Source of the DNA: Cryptomeria japonica
Taxonomy: Eukaryota; Streptophyta; Pinopsida; Cupressales; Cupressaceae
Direction of reading: 5' to 3'
Length of the DNA stretch: 64,000 bases
Assembly (NCBI RefSeq): GCF_030272615.1
Contig: NC_081412.1
Coordinates: 540,222,335-540,286,334, forward strand
Part shown: piece by piece, positions 43,589 to 54,767 of the stretch
Layout of the letters: the number at the start of each line of letters is the position of its first letter
Numbering within the stretch: position 1 is the stretch's first letter
Made by a program: the position numbers and the translations under genes
Notes under the pieces: model-generated
What the model was told of the DNA's origin: nothing
Seen by the model: only the letters and a program-made list of their open reading frames with translations
Database searches by the model: none

Positions 43589-44082
43589 TCAGAGGTACTC
43601 AAAGGTTGTCTTAGGCAATGGTTTAGTGAAAATGTTTGCTAGTTGCTCTTTGCTTGTCACATACTCCATTCTGACTTGCTTCTCATGTCCTCTTTCCCTT
43701 AGAAAATGATATTTCAATTCTATGTGCTTTGTTCTTGCATGTAAAACATGATTTTTTGAAATATTAATTGCACTAGTGTTGTCACAATAAATAGTCATCG
43801 GTTCAAACATATCAAATTAAAAACCTTCAACACATGTCTCATCCAGATTGCATGTGTACAATTCATAGATGCTACAACATACTCTGCCTCTGTTGTTGAC
43901 TGTGATACACAAGTTTTCTTTTTACTTGTCCAAGCAACCAATCTACCTCCAAGAAGAAAAGCTCCACTGGTAGTGCTTTTTTGATCATCAACATTGCTTG
44001 CCCAATCTGCAACAGTAAACACATTCAAAGAAAAATCACCTTTATAAGGATACCATAAGCCATAATCTACTGTGCCTTTCAA
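43589..44082 (-). pseudogene. Element A RNase H
   Basis: Two overlapping frames. The first, 44082-43795, reads KGTVDYGLWYP, then ADWASNVDDQKSTTSGAFLL and VSQSTTEAEYVVAS. The second, 43810-43589, reads IYCDNTSAINISKN, KHIELKYHFL and LANIFTKPLP. These are the copia RNase H blocks (D in ADWA, E in EAEY, D in CDN), all three acidic residues present. A frameshift near 43800 separates the halves. Confidence 0.85.
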
Positions 44083-44085
44083 GTA

Positions 44086-44565
44086 CTAGAATATACTTTT
44101 CACCAGTACCAAGTGAGTCTCCTTGGGATCCATATGAAATCTAGCAACCAAACCAATAACATGTGCAATATCAGGCCTACTATGAACAACATAATGCAAC
44201 TTACGAGTCATTGACCTATATTCCTTTTCATCAACAGATGGTGAATCATCTTGTTTAGACAATTTACATCCTATCAGTATTGGAGTACCAATTGGTTTAC
44301 AATCCTCCATGACCAATGTTTTCAACACCACTTTAACATACTTACTCTGACAGATAAATATTCCACCATCCACTTGCTGGACCTGCAACCCAATGAAAAA
44401 ATTAATTTCACCAATAATAGACATTTCAAATTCTTTCTTCATCTCATCAGCAAAATCCATACATAAATCATCATCACCACCAAAAATTATATCATCTACA
44501 AATACTTTAGCTATCAACACTCTATCTCCATTAGTCTTAAGATATATGTTATTGTCCTCACTGGT
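44086..44565 (-). pseudogene. Element A reverse transcriptase, C-terminal part
   Basis: The minus strand reads TSEDNNIYLKTNGD, then VFVDDIIFGGDDDLC (catalytic FVDD box, usually YVDD), FADEMKKEFEMSIIGEINFF and VARFHMDP. It continues the RT at 46331 after removal of the inserted LTR: the join restores GFQR-TSED. Frame stays open for about 160 codons. Confidence 0.85.
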
Positions 44566-44570
44566 ACACT

Positions 44571-46064
44571 GTGTTGGCATTATAACAGACAAAGGGAGAT
44601 TGTTGGCATTTCAATAAGGATATTGAGAAGGTTGTTGATGATTATGGATATAACTGATTAAGGATGTCTACTATCTTAATATTATTATTTTGTCATTGAT
44701 GTCAAGTAATTGATTTTCTAATTCAGTATGATGTTGCCATATCTTAAGAAGTATGATTTGATGAGTATAAAGATGTCGGTAAAAGACACAGAAAGAATGT
44801 GATGAATAAGGGGAGGAATAAGTTATTCAATGGGCAACTATTACTGGGTTAGACAATGATGAGATCATGATGTTTAGATTGTTTTGATATCATACATATG
44901 TTATTGATTTTTAAGGTTAATACTATACTATGTTACCGAGCAAAGAACCTAGTTGGTAAACCCTAAGGTTATCGCTATCGATTAATGAAGGCAGAATGTC
45001 TACCGAGTGAAGTTTAGTATTTATCGAGTTGCAACCGAGTAGTAACAGAATGCATTGAATAAATAAAAGCATTATTTAATGAAGGAAGCTGATGAGCTGG
45101 TTATGATTAAATGATTGGTATGTTGTGCATGAAGTTTGTTAAAGAATCTGTGGCAAAGGAAAATCGACAGGAAGATCTACAACACAGATTGAACCACAAT
45201 ACCCTAGCACAAGTTCCAAGAAATGTATGCAAGTTCCAAGGTGGGGTAAAACGTTTTCAGATCGAAGGATACATTGAACCTGGTCAAGTTTGAAGATCTG
45301 ATGGCTATGATTGATCATGGGAAATGTGATCAAGGAGATTAAGCGGTTAGCAATTGTTTATAACTAAGGAATTGTTGATAAACAATGTATGCGGGCAAGT
45401 GTATGCACATGGATGCTACATAGTGATTATCGAGCACAGAAGCTTGAAGACCTATTTGATTAACAAAGTATAGAGCCCAACAGATGGACAAGATAAGTCC
45501 TATATTGTATTGAGCAAATAAGAATCTGCTTTAGCATTTTAGATGTGAAGTTGCAGATAGATTTTTATTACTGTTATTTTGTGAAGTGACATAAAATCTC
45601 TTAACCAAGTGGACTTAACAGTCTTATTTGTAAAACCCTCTAGCAAGGTGACATTCTGATTGAGTGTTTGAAATCCTTTAACAAGGTCACTTCTAACAAG
45701 GTGAAGATCCTAACAGATCTGAGGGAAATCCCTTAACCAGGTCACATCTAGCAATGTGTTTGTAATCTTTAATAGGATTTGCTTTTAACCGAGCATACTC
45801 TAGAAGAGTATATTTCTTAGTGGGTCCGAAATCCCACAATGGTTTTTCCCTATTTGGGTTTCCACGTTAAATCCGGTGTTATGAGTGTTATGATGTTTAT
45901 ATGCTTTTGAGTTTGCATGTTTAGTAGTTTTGGTTATATTGCTGAAGTATATGTTACCGAGGTTGAATCTGTTGTTTTTATGGAAGATTAAGTTTGTATG
46001 ATTCACCCCCCCTCTCATCTTGTTAGCTTGGCATCTATACTTAACATTAAGTATCAGAACTATC
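44571..46064 (+). mobile_element. Opposite-strand LTR with polypurine tract before and primer-like site after it
   Basis: The core LTR 44601-46046 runs TGTTGGCATTTC to ACTTAACA on the plus strand. Before it stands GACAAAGGGAGAT (polypurine tract); after it TTAAGTATCAGAAC, close to the initiator Met primer site. An extra TGTTGGCAT begins the insert at 44572. ACACT (44566-44570) and ACGCT (46065-46069) could be a mutated 5-bp duplication. The order tract-LTR-primer is what the middle of a tandem or one-LTR-circle form would look like. It splits element A RT. Confidence 0.7.
45600..45800. repeat. AACAAGGTCAC minisatellite in the inserted LTR
   Basis: Degenerate repeats of (A)ACCAAGTGGAC, TAGCAAGGTGAC, AACAAGGTCACTTC and AACCAGGTCAC at 20-40 base intervals. 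It lies in the same LTR position as the GTTAGGAG array of element A. Confidence 0.7.
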
Positions 46065-46331
46065 ACGCTGGAATCCTATCTTGATCAGGTGTGCATGCAA
46101 TCTCTCATACCAGGCTCTCGATGAATGTTTCAATCCATATAGTGCCTTGTGTAACTTGCAAACCATATTTTTATCTTTAGAAAAAGGAAATCCATCTGGT
46201 TGTTCTATGTACACTTCTTCTTCTTCAAGGGTGCCATTAAGAAAAGCAGATTTAACATCCATCTGGTAGACCTTAAATCCTTTAAATGTAGCATAAGAAA
46301 GTAACATTCTTACTTGTTCAAATCTCACCAC
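46047..46331 (-). pseudogene. Element A reverse transcriptase, N-terminal part
   Basis: The minus strand reads [29 protein letters not shown] and [14 protein letters not shown]. These are the fingers and early palm of copia RT, with the first catalytic Asp in [10 protein letters not shown]. Host sequence ends near 46065 (KIGFQR); the last codons belong to the inserted element. Upstream, a stop near 46355 separates it from the KARLVCKGY-like start. Confidence 0.85.
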
Positions 46332-46459
46332 CGGTGCAAAGGTTTCTTCATAGTCTTATGCTTCTTCTTGTGCATAGCCTTTGCATACCAACCTTGCTTT
46401 ATTCCTCACAACCTTGCCTTCTTCATTCAACTTGTTTCTAAAGACCCATTTACTGCCAA

Positions 46460-46897
46460 TCACATTCTTGTCTTCCAGTCTAGGAACAAGTGTCCAATTC
46501 TTGTTTTCTCTATCTGATCCAATTCCTCATTCATATCATTAATCCAATCATCATCCTTCAATGCATCTCTTACTATTTTAGGCTCAATAGTTGAAATCAG
46601 ACAGAAGTTTTCTTTGATTTTCCTTCTTGTTTGAACACCAACCTTTTTATCTCCAATAATTTGGTCTTCTGAATGATTCAGTCTGACATATCTTGGTATT
46701 ACCGGTTCCGCTGTTGTGCCTTCAACTTCATGTTCTTCATCACTTTCTTCTATTACTGGTTGAGCACCTATTTCTGCATTTTGCTGCTCATCATTCTTTT
46801 GCATTTCTGGTTCAATAAACACAAGTCTTTCTTCATCATTCTCAGGTTCAGATCTGCTGGTCTCATGAAATTTCTCAAAGAATTCATTTACCTTCAC
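46460..46897 (-). pseudogene. Element A linker between integrase and RT
   Basis: A 145-codon open frame on the minus strand, very acidic (SEPENDEERLVFIEPE, EESDEEHEVEGTT), then PRYVRLNHSEDQIIGDKK, QTRRKIKENFCLIS and KDDDWINDMNEELDQIEKT. The last parts match the copia linker that leads into RT (P-R-x-x-x-x-HPxxxIIGDxxxGVxTR, then AxxDxxWxxAMxEEL). Its real frame continues both ways with frameshifts. Confidence 0.8.
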
Positions 46898-46924
46898 ATT
46901 TTCACTCTCAATGACATCTTAGTT

Positions 46925-47829
46925 CTCTTGTTATAACATTTGAAAGCCTTACTCTTTGTAGAGTATCCAAGAAAAATACCTTTGTTAGACTTAGCATCAA
47001 ACTTTTCAGTGTACTCATCTCTCTTAATGAAACATTTACTTACAAAAATCTTGAAATAACTTACATTAGGAGTCTTTCCATGCCATTATTCATAGGGTGT
47101 TTTGTTATTACCTCTCTTGACAAGTACCCAGTTCAAAGTATACACATCAGTGCTAACTGCTTCTCTCCAAAACATCTTTGGTACTTCCCCTTGAATCAAC
47201 ATGGTTCTAGCAGTTTCAACAAATTTTCTATTGATTCTCTCCGCTATCCCATTCTATTGTGGAGTTCTAGGTGCTGACATCTGCCTTATAATTCCCCATT
47301 CATCACATAACTTCATAAACACATCAGAAGTAAATTCTCCTCCCCAGTCAGATCTCAAACACTTCAAGTTCTTCCTAGTTTCATTCTCAACTAAAGCTGT
47401 AAATGCCTTGAATTTACTAAATGCCTCAGACTTTTCTCTTAGAAAAGTTACCCACATCATCTTGGAAAAATCATCAGTAAAGATCATAGAATACTTATCA
47501 CTATAATAGCTCTTAGTCCTCATAGGACCACAAAGATCAGTGTGAACTAAATCAAGAATATTCTTTGAAGAGAAAGACTTACTCTTAAAAGATACATAAG
47601 TCATCTTACCCATCTGCTAGTCCTTACATAACACATTGTCCGGTTTAACAAGCTGGGGCAAACTTCTCACAATACTTGATTTACTAATGTTTATCAAATT
47701 GTCAAAATTCACATGACAAAACCTCTTGCGGCATAACCAGCTATCTTCAATCTTTGCCACAAAACAATTATTCACATTAGTATTCAGATGAAAAAGACTA
47801 CCTCTTGTTTGCTTTCCAGTAGAAATCAA
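46925..47829 (-). pseudogene. Element A integrase with GAG-pre-integrase zinc region
   Basis: 47829-47617 holds LCRKRFCHVNFDNLINI and VLCKD (zinc-binding HHCC region, degraded). 47613-47254 holds LVHTDLCGPM (first Asp), DDFSKMMWVTFLREK and CLRSDWGGEFTSD (second Asp). Then PRTPQ, a stop, NGIAERINRK with the catalytic Glu, and TPYE...KTPNVSYFKIF in the same frame. Two stops break an otherwise continuous frame of about 290 codons. All three DDE residues survive. Confidence 0.88.
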
Positions 47830-48115
47830 TTAACCATTGTTTCCAAGAATCTTCCACACTCCACTTTTGAATTCAAACAAATATCCCTTATCATTTAAAG
47901 GACCAACACTTAAAAGGTTATGTTTTAATCCATCAACCCAAAAGACATCATCTGTATTACTCTTCCCATTTAATGAAATTGACCCTTTACCTTTTACCAT
48001 GCAAGGAAAGTTATTGCCAAACCTTACAACACTTCCATTTAACTCTTAAAGCGATATGAACTTACTTTTGTCACCAATCATGTGGTGTGAGCAACCACTA
48101 TCTATTATCCATTCA
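47830..48115 (-). pseudogene. Element A aspartic protease
   Basis: The minus strand reads WIIDSGCSHHMIGDKSKF near 48065-48112, with the catalytic DSG of copia proteases intact, a stop, then SVVRFGNNF, KGKGSISLNG, VFWVDGLKHNLLSVGPL. About 95 codons are visible with one stop near 48045. Confidence 0.85.
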
Positions 48116-49215
48116 TCACTGCTCTCCATGTGAGACACCAATACCTTTTTCATCAGTCAGATCTTCCTTCACAACAACAAACACTATCTCCTCATTGTCA
48201 TCTTCTTCTGATTCTTCATTAGTCACACCTTCATTCATTGCAACATAGCATTTTTTCTTGCTTTTTCCTTTAAATTTCCTGAACTTTTCCTTTTTATCAC
48301 CATTGGGACAATTTGTAGCAATGTGTCCTATCTTATTGCAGGAATTTTTTTTTAGAGGAAGTTTACCTTTGTATTTGCCGGTGCCTCTAGGAAAATCTTT
48401 TAGCCAATAGTGCCTCAAGTTCCATCAGATGATCTTCTTCATCGCCATCTCTCCTCTGCTACCGCCATGACTAGACCTACAATCATGATTATGACATATA
48501 TCCTTTCCATTCCTCATAGATGTACTAGTAACAAAAGTTTTAAAAGAAGATTCAGATGGTTTAGAAACACTATTATCAAAGCAGTGTAACTCAAATGCAG
48601 TCAACTTTCCAATAAGAGAATCAACAGTGACTTTATCTTTAAAAATAGATCCGAGTTCTTGAATTGCAGAAACTCTAATAGCATATTATGGTAGGAGAGT
48701 TCTAATAATTTTACTAACAACAACATCATCATCAATCTTATCTCCAACAGTCTTAATACCACCTACAACTTCTTTAATCCTTTGACCATATTGTGCAATG
48801 TTCTCACCATCAACCATTTTCATATCATCAAATTTACCTCTTAAACTCTCTTCCTTTACCCTTTGTACATGTTCATCTCCTCCATAAATTAATTTTAATT
48901 TCTCCCATACTTCATTTGTAGTCTCTAATCCATGAACATCTATATACTCAAATTCAGACAAAGTACCTATAATTTCTTCAAATGCCTAGATATTTTCTTG
49001 CTGTTCCTTAAGCTCATCCGGTGTCAAGGGGCTGGTAGTAGGAGAAACATACTTAGTTATCACATGATTCCAGTACCGAGAACCCATTCCTTTAATGTAG
49101 ATCTTCATTCAATCACTCCATATTCTGTAGTTGTCCTTGGTAAACTTGGGGCCCTCCTTCATCATTTTTCTTCAGGATCTTTCCCTCAAGCTGTTAGGCT
49201 TTCTACACACAGAGG
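48116..49215 (-). pseudogene. Element A Gag
   Basis: The minus strand opens near 49215 (SEFEYIDVHGLETTNEVWEK in 48961-48686 is the clearest block). It continues VKEESLRGKFDDMKM and GENIAQYGQRIKEVVGGIK, then after stops reaches a zinc knuckle reading CNKIGHIATNCPNG near 48320 (the first Cys of CCHC is missing). A Lys-rich then Glu-rich end (EESEEDDNEE) follows. This is the UBN2-type Gag of copia elements, which forms the particle. Confidence 0.82.
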
Positions 49216-49220
49216 ACCAA

Positions 49221-49233
49221 GGCTCTGGTACCA
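49221..49233 (-). other. Primer-binding site of element A
   Basis: The coding strand reads TGGTACCAGAGCC two bases inside the 5' LTR, one base from the initiator Met tRNA complement. Confidence 0.8.
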
Positions 49234-49235
49234 AT

Positions 49236-50697
49236 TATTAATCTTAGAGGATCTAGTTAATACTGAGAGGGGGGGGGGGTGAATCAGTATTAACAGTACT
49301 TGAAAAAATTAAACTTAAACTTATCAAACTTTCATCAAATAAAACAAAAAACCACCAATAGAATCATTTACCAGTACTGGTAACCTCTAATAATCATCTG
49401 CTAAGCTGACTAAACAATGCTTCTCATTAAGTGTTCATCCACAAGCATAAAATGAAAGAAAGTAAAAACATTCAACATATGAACACCATGTTTTTCACGT
49501 GGAAACCCAATAGGGAAAAACCACGGTGGGAATTGGTACCCACAAGAATTTTGCACTCTTTCGGAATGCGCCTTGTTAGAAGCCTAGCCCGTTTAGGAGC
49601 TTACAAAGATGCCTTATTAAGAGAAGACCCTGTTAGGAGATTTGATCTATTAGGATCAACCTCGCAAGATGATTTAAGACTCTGATGTAGAGCTACCCTG
49701 TTAGGGGACATACAATTTAAGGCTTGTTAGGACCTATCCGGTTAAGGGATTTTATATGCTGCAATTGTTAGGGAACAATAATGAATGATCTGGGTATAGC
49801 ACTCACTTGCTTGCTTGATCAGATCCAATTATGCTCCAAATCTGCAACCCTCAGGTAGATCTCTCATACTTTAGTTCGGTTCCACACTATTCTCAAAACC
49901 ACTGACACAACAAACATCAACTATACCGACATAAATATCTTTTACAACTAGGTCGACAACTAAACCCTAGAAACATATTTTACAATTAGATCATCATAGA
50001 TCATATCAGATCATCATAAAGATCATTACAACATTTTTCAATACAATATCAAGCATTGAGTGATCTTAACTCATCACAACAACTTGATCTGATACAAAGT
50101 CAAACCCTTAGAACATTCTTCTAAGCGCTTTGCCATTTCCCAAGAAATTCTATCCTCAAATGTGCCAAAACAACAATTCAACTTTCCATGTGGGTTGTGC
50201 CATGTCATTCCCAACATTTGAACTTGATGTAGATCACCACCAAACCAAAAATCATTACTGGTTAAGAGAATTATTTACCGGTCCTTAAACCCTTCTTAAA
50301 CCCTAGCAAAAATATATCAGAAATCATAAACATGACTTCTTGTTGTCAAAACATGATGCGGTTCCGGTCAGATACATATTATAGTGATATAAACTCACAT
50401 TCCAAACCACAAAACCTCAATGATCACCAATTGCCAGATCCAATCAAAACATTTCCTCATTTACCAGTTAAGGTCCTACTTCCCAATTTCCTATTTCATT
50501 ACCGGTAGACCAAAAAGATATAGATGACAAATTAAAATATAGTAAACATCAGTTTCCATCAATGACAACACAAATAACTGATCAATATCATCCAATCATG
50601 CAATCTCAATCTCTTCATCACAATATCATCACCATAAGTCTTTTATCGGTTCAGTCAACATTCTCCATCTGCATTAGTTATGCCAATCATGCCAACA
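49236..50697 (-). repeat. 5' LTR of element A
   Basis: Plus-strand limits TATTAATCTTAG (TG mutated to TA) and CATGCCAACA. It includes the hairpin at 49256-49294, the CACGTGG box at 49496, the GTTAGGA array at 49574-49760 and about 70 bases at the outer end that the other LTR lacks (50606-50675). Confidence 0.9.
49256..49294 (-). other. U5 stem-loop in 5' LTR of element A
   Basis: GTTAATACTGA (49256-49266) and TCAGTATTAAC (49284-49294) are perfect 11-bp complements around a loop GAG, eleven G in the run, TGAA. It is 22 bases from the primer site. Confidence 0.85.
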
Positions 50698-50702
50698 GTC
50701 TC

Positions 50703-50717
50703 AATTCAACACTTTCA
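50703..50717. repeat. Remainder of left terminal repeat of element B
   Basis: AATTCAACACTTTCATG continues the repeat after the second GTCTC of element A and matches 53491-53507. Confidence 0.6.
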
Positions 50718-50789
50718 TGCATGTGAGAAGGTCATTTTTCTCCAAGGTAGCATTCTTTCTTGTAGATTCAACCTTAGAATACTAAAAGT

Positions 50790-52560
50790 ATGGAGCTTAG
50801 AGAGATGAAAGAAATAATGCAAATTTTACAAGACTTCACTAAGCCGTTGGATGAGATCAAGAGACAACAAGGTTTTGATATGCAACAAGAAGAGTTGGCT
50901 TATCAAGCCTATCTTCATGAGAAAGAGTTGGAGGATCAAAGGAAGCAATATGAAGATTATGTTGTAAAGGAAATAATAGTAAAAGAGGAGCAGATGAAAT
51001 TATTACTTGTTTAATTTTAGAGGTTGGAGAATCATTCAACTCCTTCAATTTGTAGCTTTAAAAAAGCTCCCTCAACTAGAATGGATCAAACTATGAAAGA
51101 AGAGGTTTATGAGCATAAATTTCCAAGTTTCAAGCGATCCGAGCTTATTAAAACTTCAAGGAAGTCTTCAATTCTCTCCATTCCAAGTTTCAAAGGCCTT
51201 TTCCTTTGAAAGAACCTTCTCATGAAAAAATTCAGTCCAATATCCCTCATGAACAACCATCCCAAGAACCTACTTCTCCTCAAGAAAACCATCAAACATA
51301 CTCATTTTTCCCTATTTGGACCTTATAGTCCTGATACCATTTCATTTTTCCTAGGAGGACCAATTATTTGGCAAAACAGTTGGTCTAAGGACCAAAATCT
51401 ACTGAGGTAAACCTTGACAAAAAAAAGAGAATTACAGAGCTTTTAGTTAGAAGATGCTATTTTTTTTCAAGGAAGTAGTGAAAAAGAAGATTTGATAATT
51501 TCATTTGATGAGAGGTTGGCCCATGAAGGAAGGAACAAAGACACACTTGTGCAAGAGGATGAAAATGATTAATCAGACCTACTGCAAATGAATGATGAGC
51601 AAAACCAATTGGAGAAACAAGGTTATAAGCAAGAAATAAGTGTTGAGTATGAAGCAAATTTTCTCAATGAACTACCTTGTTGTGTTGAACAAACTAATGA
51701 GATAATGAGTGATGTGCTTAATGAGCTACGTTTGTATTTTGAGGATAATGAAAATTAACTTGCTAGGGTGCTAGTACATCAAGAAGAAAACGAAGATAGC
51801 CTTGTTTTGAAAGATAAAAAGATTGATAAGGATTTGGATGTTGGTCAAATTGAACAAGAAGTAGGACAAGAGCCTTTTTGTCCAGGCTAAAGCTTTGATA
51901 TCTTTAATATTCAAGAAAAAAAACAAGAAATTGAAATAGGACATGTTTTTATTGAAGAAACTAAATGTATTGAGAACATGTTCCGAAACATAATTGAGAA
52001 TTTTTGCCAAGCCTGTAATCCCTAGATCGGAAAATTGTGAACAAGTTCCCAAATCAGAACCTATGCTCTTGGAAGATATTGTTGATGTCTCATCAAGCCT
52101 TGAAGAGAGATGCAACGAAGTCAAAATCAATCCTATTATGCAGAGAAGTAAAGAAGATCTGAAGGAAGACTATTTTGGGATGATTTGGAAGGATTTTGTT
52201 CAAGTTTGGACCCCAAACCAATATTTTCCAAGGAAGTGATTCATGAGCAGCATGAAGAAGTGCAAGATCACATGACTCAAAAAGAGGCATTAGAGACATC
52301 ATTTTTAGATCAACAAGATGATAGAATTGTAGAGCATAAAGGTGGGACCAACATTGGTTCCTCGAACTTTGTCATCTCACAAGGATTTCCCATTAAGAAT
52401 TTAACCTGATTAGAGGCTGAGAAGACAACGCTTATCTTGCTTACACCTAACCATGAAGTTGTAGCTGAAGAGGAACAAATTTCACTCACCTATCCACAAG
52501 AAGAAGTTTTCATATATAATCAACTTAAAGAGGTAGGCAATATTGTTTTCATTCATTAAA
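50790..52560 (+). pseudogene. Decayed charged ORF of element B, family unknown
   Basis: The plus strand has several same-direction open pieces: 50790-51014 (MELREMKEIMQILQDFTKPL, then a Glu/Lys/Gln-rich coiled-coil-like run with QQEELAYQAYLHEKELEDQR), 51024-51209, 51994-52239 and 52185-52409. They are rich in Glu, Gln and Lys with repeated PSFK and SFKK words. The pieces look like one long, frameshifted protein of a non-autonomous element. There is no zinc knuckle, protease, RT or integrase. I do not know its function. Confidence 0.45.
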
Positions 52561-52971
52561 TAAGTTTCCAGCACATTGTAAAGCATCTCTTCATTCTTCA
52601 TCTTTTCTTAGTTGTGCATCAACATGTAAGGCATCCTAAATTGGAAAGAAAAGGACATTATTTCCAAAAAATAATCAATGGTTTTGTTTGAGTCATCATA
52701 TTGTCATTAGTTTAGGAGTAGGATAGATTTGTTTTGTCCAATAAGTGCCATGGTGCACACGTTTTAGTTCATTTTTCCTTTTCCCAAGTGTTGTAACACA
52801 GGTTTAGTCTTGTTTAGTAGTTTAGTTGCTACTATTCAAAGCTTATAATAGTTGTGTATGAGTTTGATCTGTGTTTTTTTTAAATCATATGCTAACTCCA
52901 TGCCCAATGGATGCTAAGGGTTGCTGGTCCTTCATTCTTAGCAAGCAAACACCCTTGAGAAGTTGCCAAAA

Positions 52972-53509
52972 TGCTACCTATTTTTGCCCCAAGGCCAAAA
53001 ATAGGCCTTATAATGAGCCCTAAGCATTATATAGAGGTTTAATAGGGGTTTGAAAATTGAAAAAGGGTGAAAAAGACTATATAAAATAGATTTGTTTTGT
53101 GTTTATTAAAGTTTGAAAGAGGTATTGGACTTTTGTTTTATTAAGACTTTAATATTTCTCCAAAGAAAAGCCACACATCATTGGAAGAAACTAAGGCTTA
53201 TCTTTGTAAAGCTCACGTGGCATGAGGATAGAGGGGTCTATACTCTTAATCTAATTTATGGAGGGAAAGTTATTGTTTCAAAAGCAAACCCAAGTCATAG
53301 ACTACAATTAAAATTGTGTTTTCCCTTGGCTTGATTGATTTTCACGCTAGGGAAAACCCTAGTTTTCTTTGGGTTCTAACATGCAACTGAAAATGGAGCT
53401 TTGGTGGCAACTAGGTTATATAAAGTAGTTGAAAGAACTTTAGATGTGGAACAAAATAAGTACAAGTCTATTAGAAAGATATGTTGTCTCAATCCAATAC
53501 TTTCATGCA
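52972..53509. repeat. Right terminal repeat of element B
   Basis: TGCTACCTATTTTTGCCCC to CTTTCATGCA, aligned with 41239-41724 plus 50698-50717. It carries TATATAAAATAG near 53083 and a second TATATAAAG near 53430. Confidence 0.75.
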
Positions 53510-53852
53510 TATGGGAATGAACTTGATGCCAGGTTTGGACCCTAGGTTAACTCCTTGAAAGCTTGTTGTCAAAAAAAGAGAAACTATTATTATTTATGGG
53601 TTAGTTGTTATTTGCACTTTGACAATGAGTCTAAATAAGACCACTACTTGCATCAATAGCATTAGCCAATATATATTTTAGTATTCATGAATTACTAGTT
53701 ACAATATTGTTTCATCCAAAGATTCTTGCATTACATCTCCTTTTCAAAGTGTCTTAGACCCATTGAACATAGAGCTCATTTAGCTATAAAAGGAAAAAAT
53801 TCAAAATCTTTATGGTATATGGAGATGGTGATGTTGAGTATGAATATCTGGG

Positions 53853-53883
53853 CAACTGAGAGGGGGGGGGGGTGAATCAATTG
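53853..53883 (-). other. U5 stem-loop in 3' LTR of element C
   Basis: CAACTGA (53853-53859) pairs with TCAATTG (53877-53883), six of seven positions, around a loop with eleven G. Confidence 0.65.
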
Positions 53884-54069
53884 ACAACGATTTTATCAAT
53901 TTTAACTTTAATGCACAGATCCAAAATATTGAGCAGAATTAATAGAATTAGTAAATGCATGCAAGATTAGACACAAGAGACACCCGAATTTACGTGGAAA
54001 ACCCAATAAGAGAAAAACCATGGAGAATGCTAATTCTCAATATATGAACATTGTTTAAGGTGATTTTTA

Positions 54070-54200
54070 CAACAGGTGGCTCATTGCCAATGTGCTCATT
54101 GCAAGTGGGCTCATTGACCTGAAAGGCTCACTGCCAAATTAAAAATGGGCTCACTACCGATTACAGATGGTCTCACTGCCTTGAAAGGCTCATTGCCGAA
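54070..54200. repeat. GGCTCACTGCC minisatellite in element C LTR
   Basis: Seven or eight degenerate units (GTGGCTCATTGCC, GTGGGCTCATTGACC, AAAGGCTCACTGCC, GATGGTCTCACTGCC). The partner LTR has a shortened array at 59355-59430. Confidence 0.85.
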
Positions 54201-54767
54201 GAAGAACGAAAGAAAAAAAGAATCTATCACAAGAAAAACACAGTTTGCATTATTGGATCTCCTTCCGCTAAATATCTCATGCAATCACTGGATTCCTTCA
54301 ATCTCGCATGTCTTCAACACAAAAATCCATATATGAAAATATCAAATAAAACTCCTATATATACTATCTCTGGAACTCATAATTCTCAATTTTGGTTGAG
54401 ATAAGGATCCAAAATAGCTCTTCACTAAACATTCCGATGGTGGTAAGGAATGAAAAGTGAACCATATCACACCGCTCTTCCCTAAAAAAATCAACACGCT
54501 ACATCCATTACCAAAGCCAAACCTAAAACATATCTGCACGCTATACATCCTCAATATACGGTCTAAGGCCTTGAGCTCCAGATCACACTAAACCTAAAGA
54601 TAATACAAAAAACATCTTTCGAGATACCAAATGCATTCGGTGAAACCGAGAAACCTTCAGCTGCACAACATGCCTAAATTGAACACTCCTACTCATCATA
54701 CCACATCCTGACTTAATCCAGACCTAAGGATTTGACATCAATGATAACACATGATGCAATGCTAACA

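Larger units (their letters stand above)
41725..50697 (-). mobile_element. Copia element A (Sirevirus-like), nearly full length with an internal insertion
   Basis: Minus-strand order: 5' LTR 49236-50697, primer site, gag, protease, integrase, acidic linker, RT, RNase H, polypurine tracts, 3' LTR 41725-43144. A perfect 5-bp duplication GTCTC (41720-41724, 50698-50702) proves insertion into element B. Domain order (integrase before RT) is that of Ty1/copia. Several polypurine tracts before the 3' LTR are a known Sirevirus trait. A few stops break the frame, and an opposite-strand LTR insertion splits RT at 44571-46064. Confidence 0.92.
41239..53509. mobile_element. Element B: non-autonomous element with ~500-bp terminal direct repeats, hosting copia A
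   Basis: 41239-41724 continued at 50698-50717 aligns along its whole length with 52972-53509 (TTACCTATTTTTACCCCAAG against CTACCTATTTTTGCCCCAAG at the start, CTTTCATGCATRTG at the end). Copia element A interrupts the left repeat. About 2.25 kb of unique sequence lies between the repeats. I see no canonical tRNA primer site next to either repeat and no pol domain. It is most likely a non-autonomous LTR element; orientation is uncertain, though the decayed ORFs read on the plus strand. Confidence 0.6.
53832..54767 (-). repeat. 3' LTR of element C
   Basis: Plus-strand limits TGTTGAGTATG and GCAATGCTAACA. It contains the hairpin (53853-53883), the ACGTGG box at 53991, and a GGCTCATTGCC minisatellite (54070-54200). 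Confidence 0.9.
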
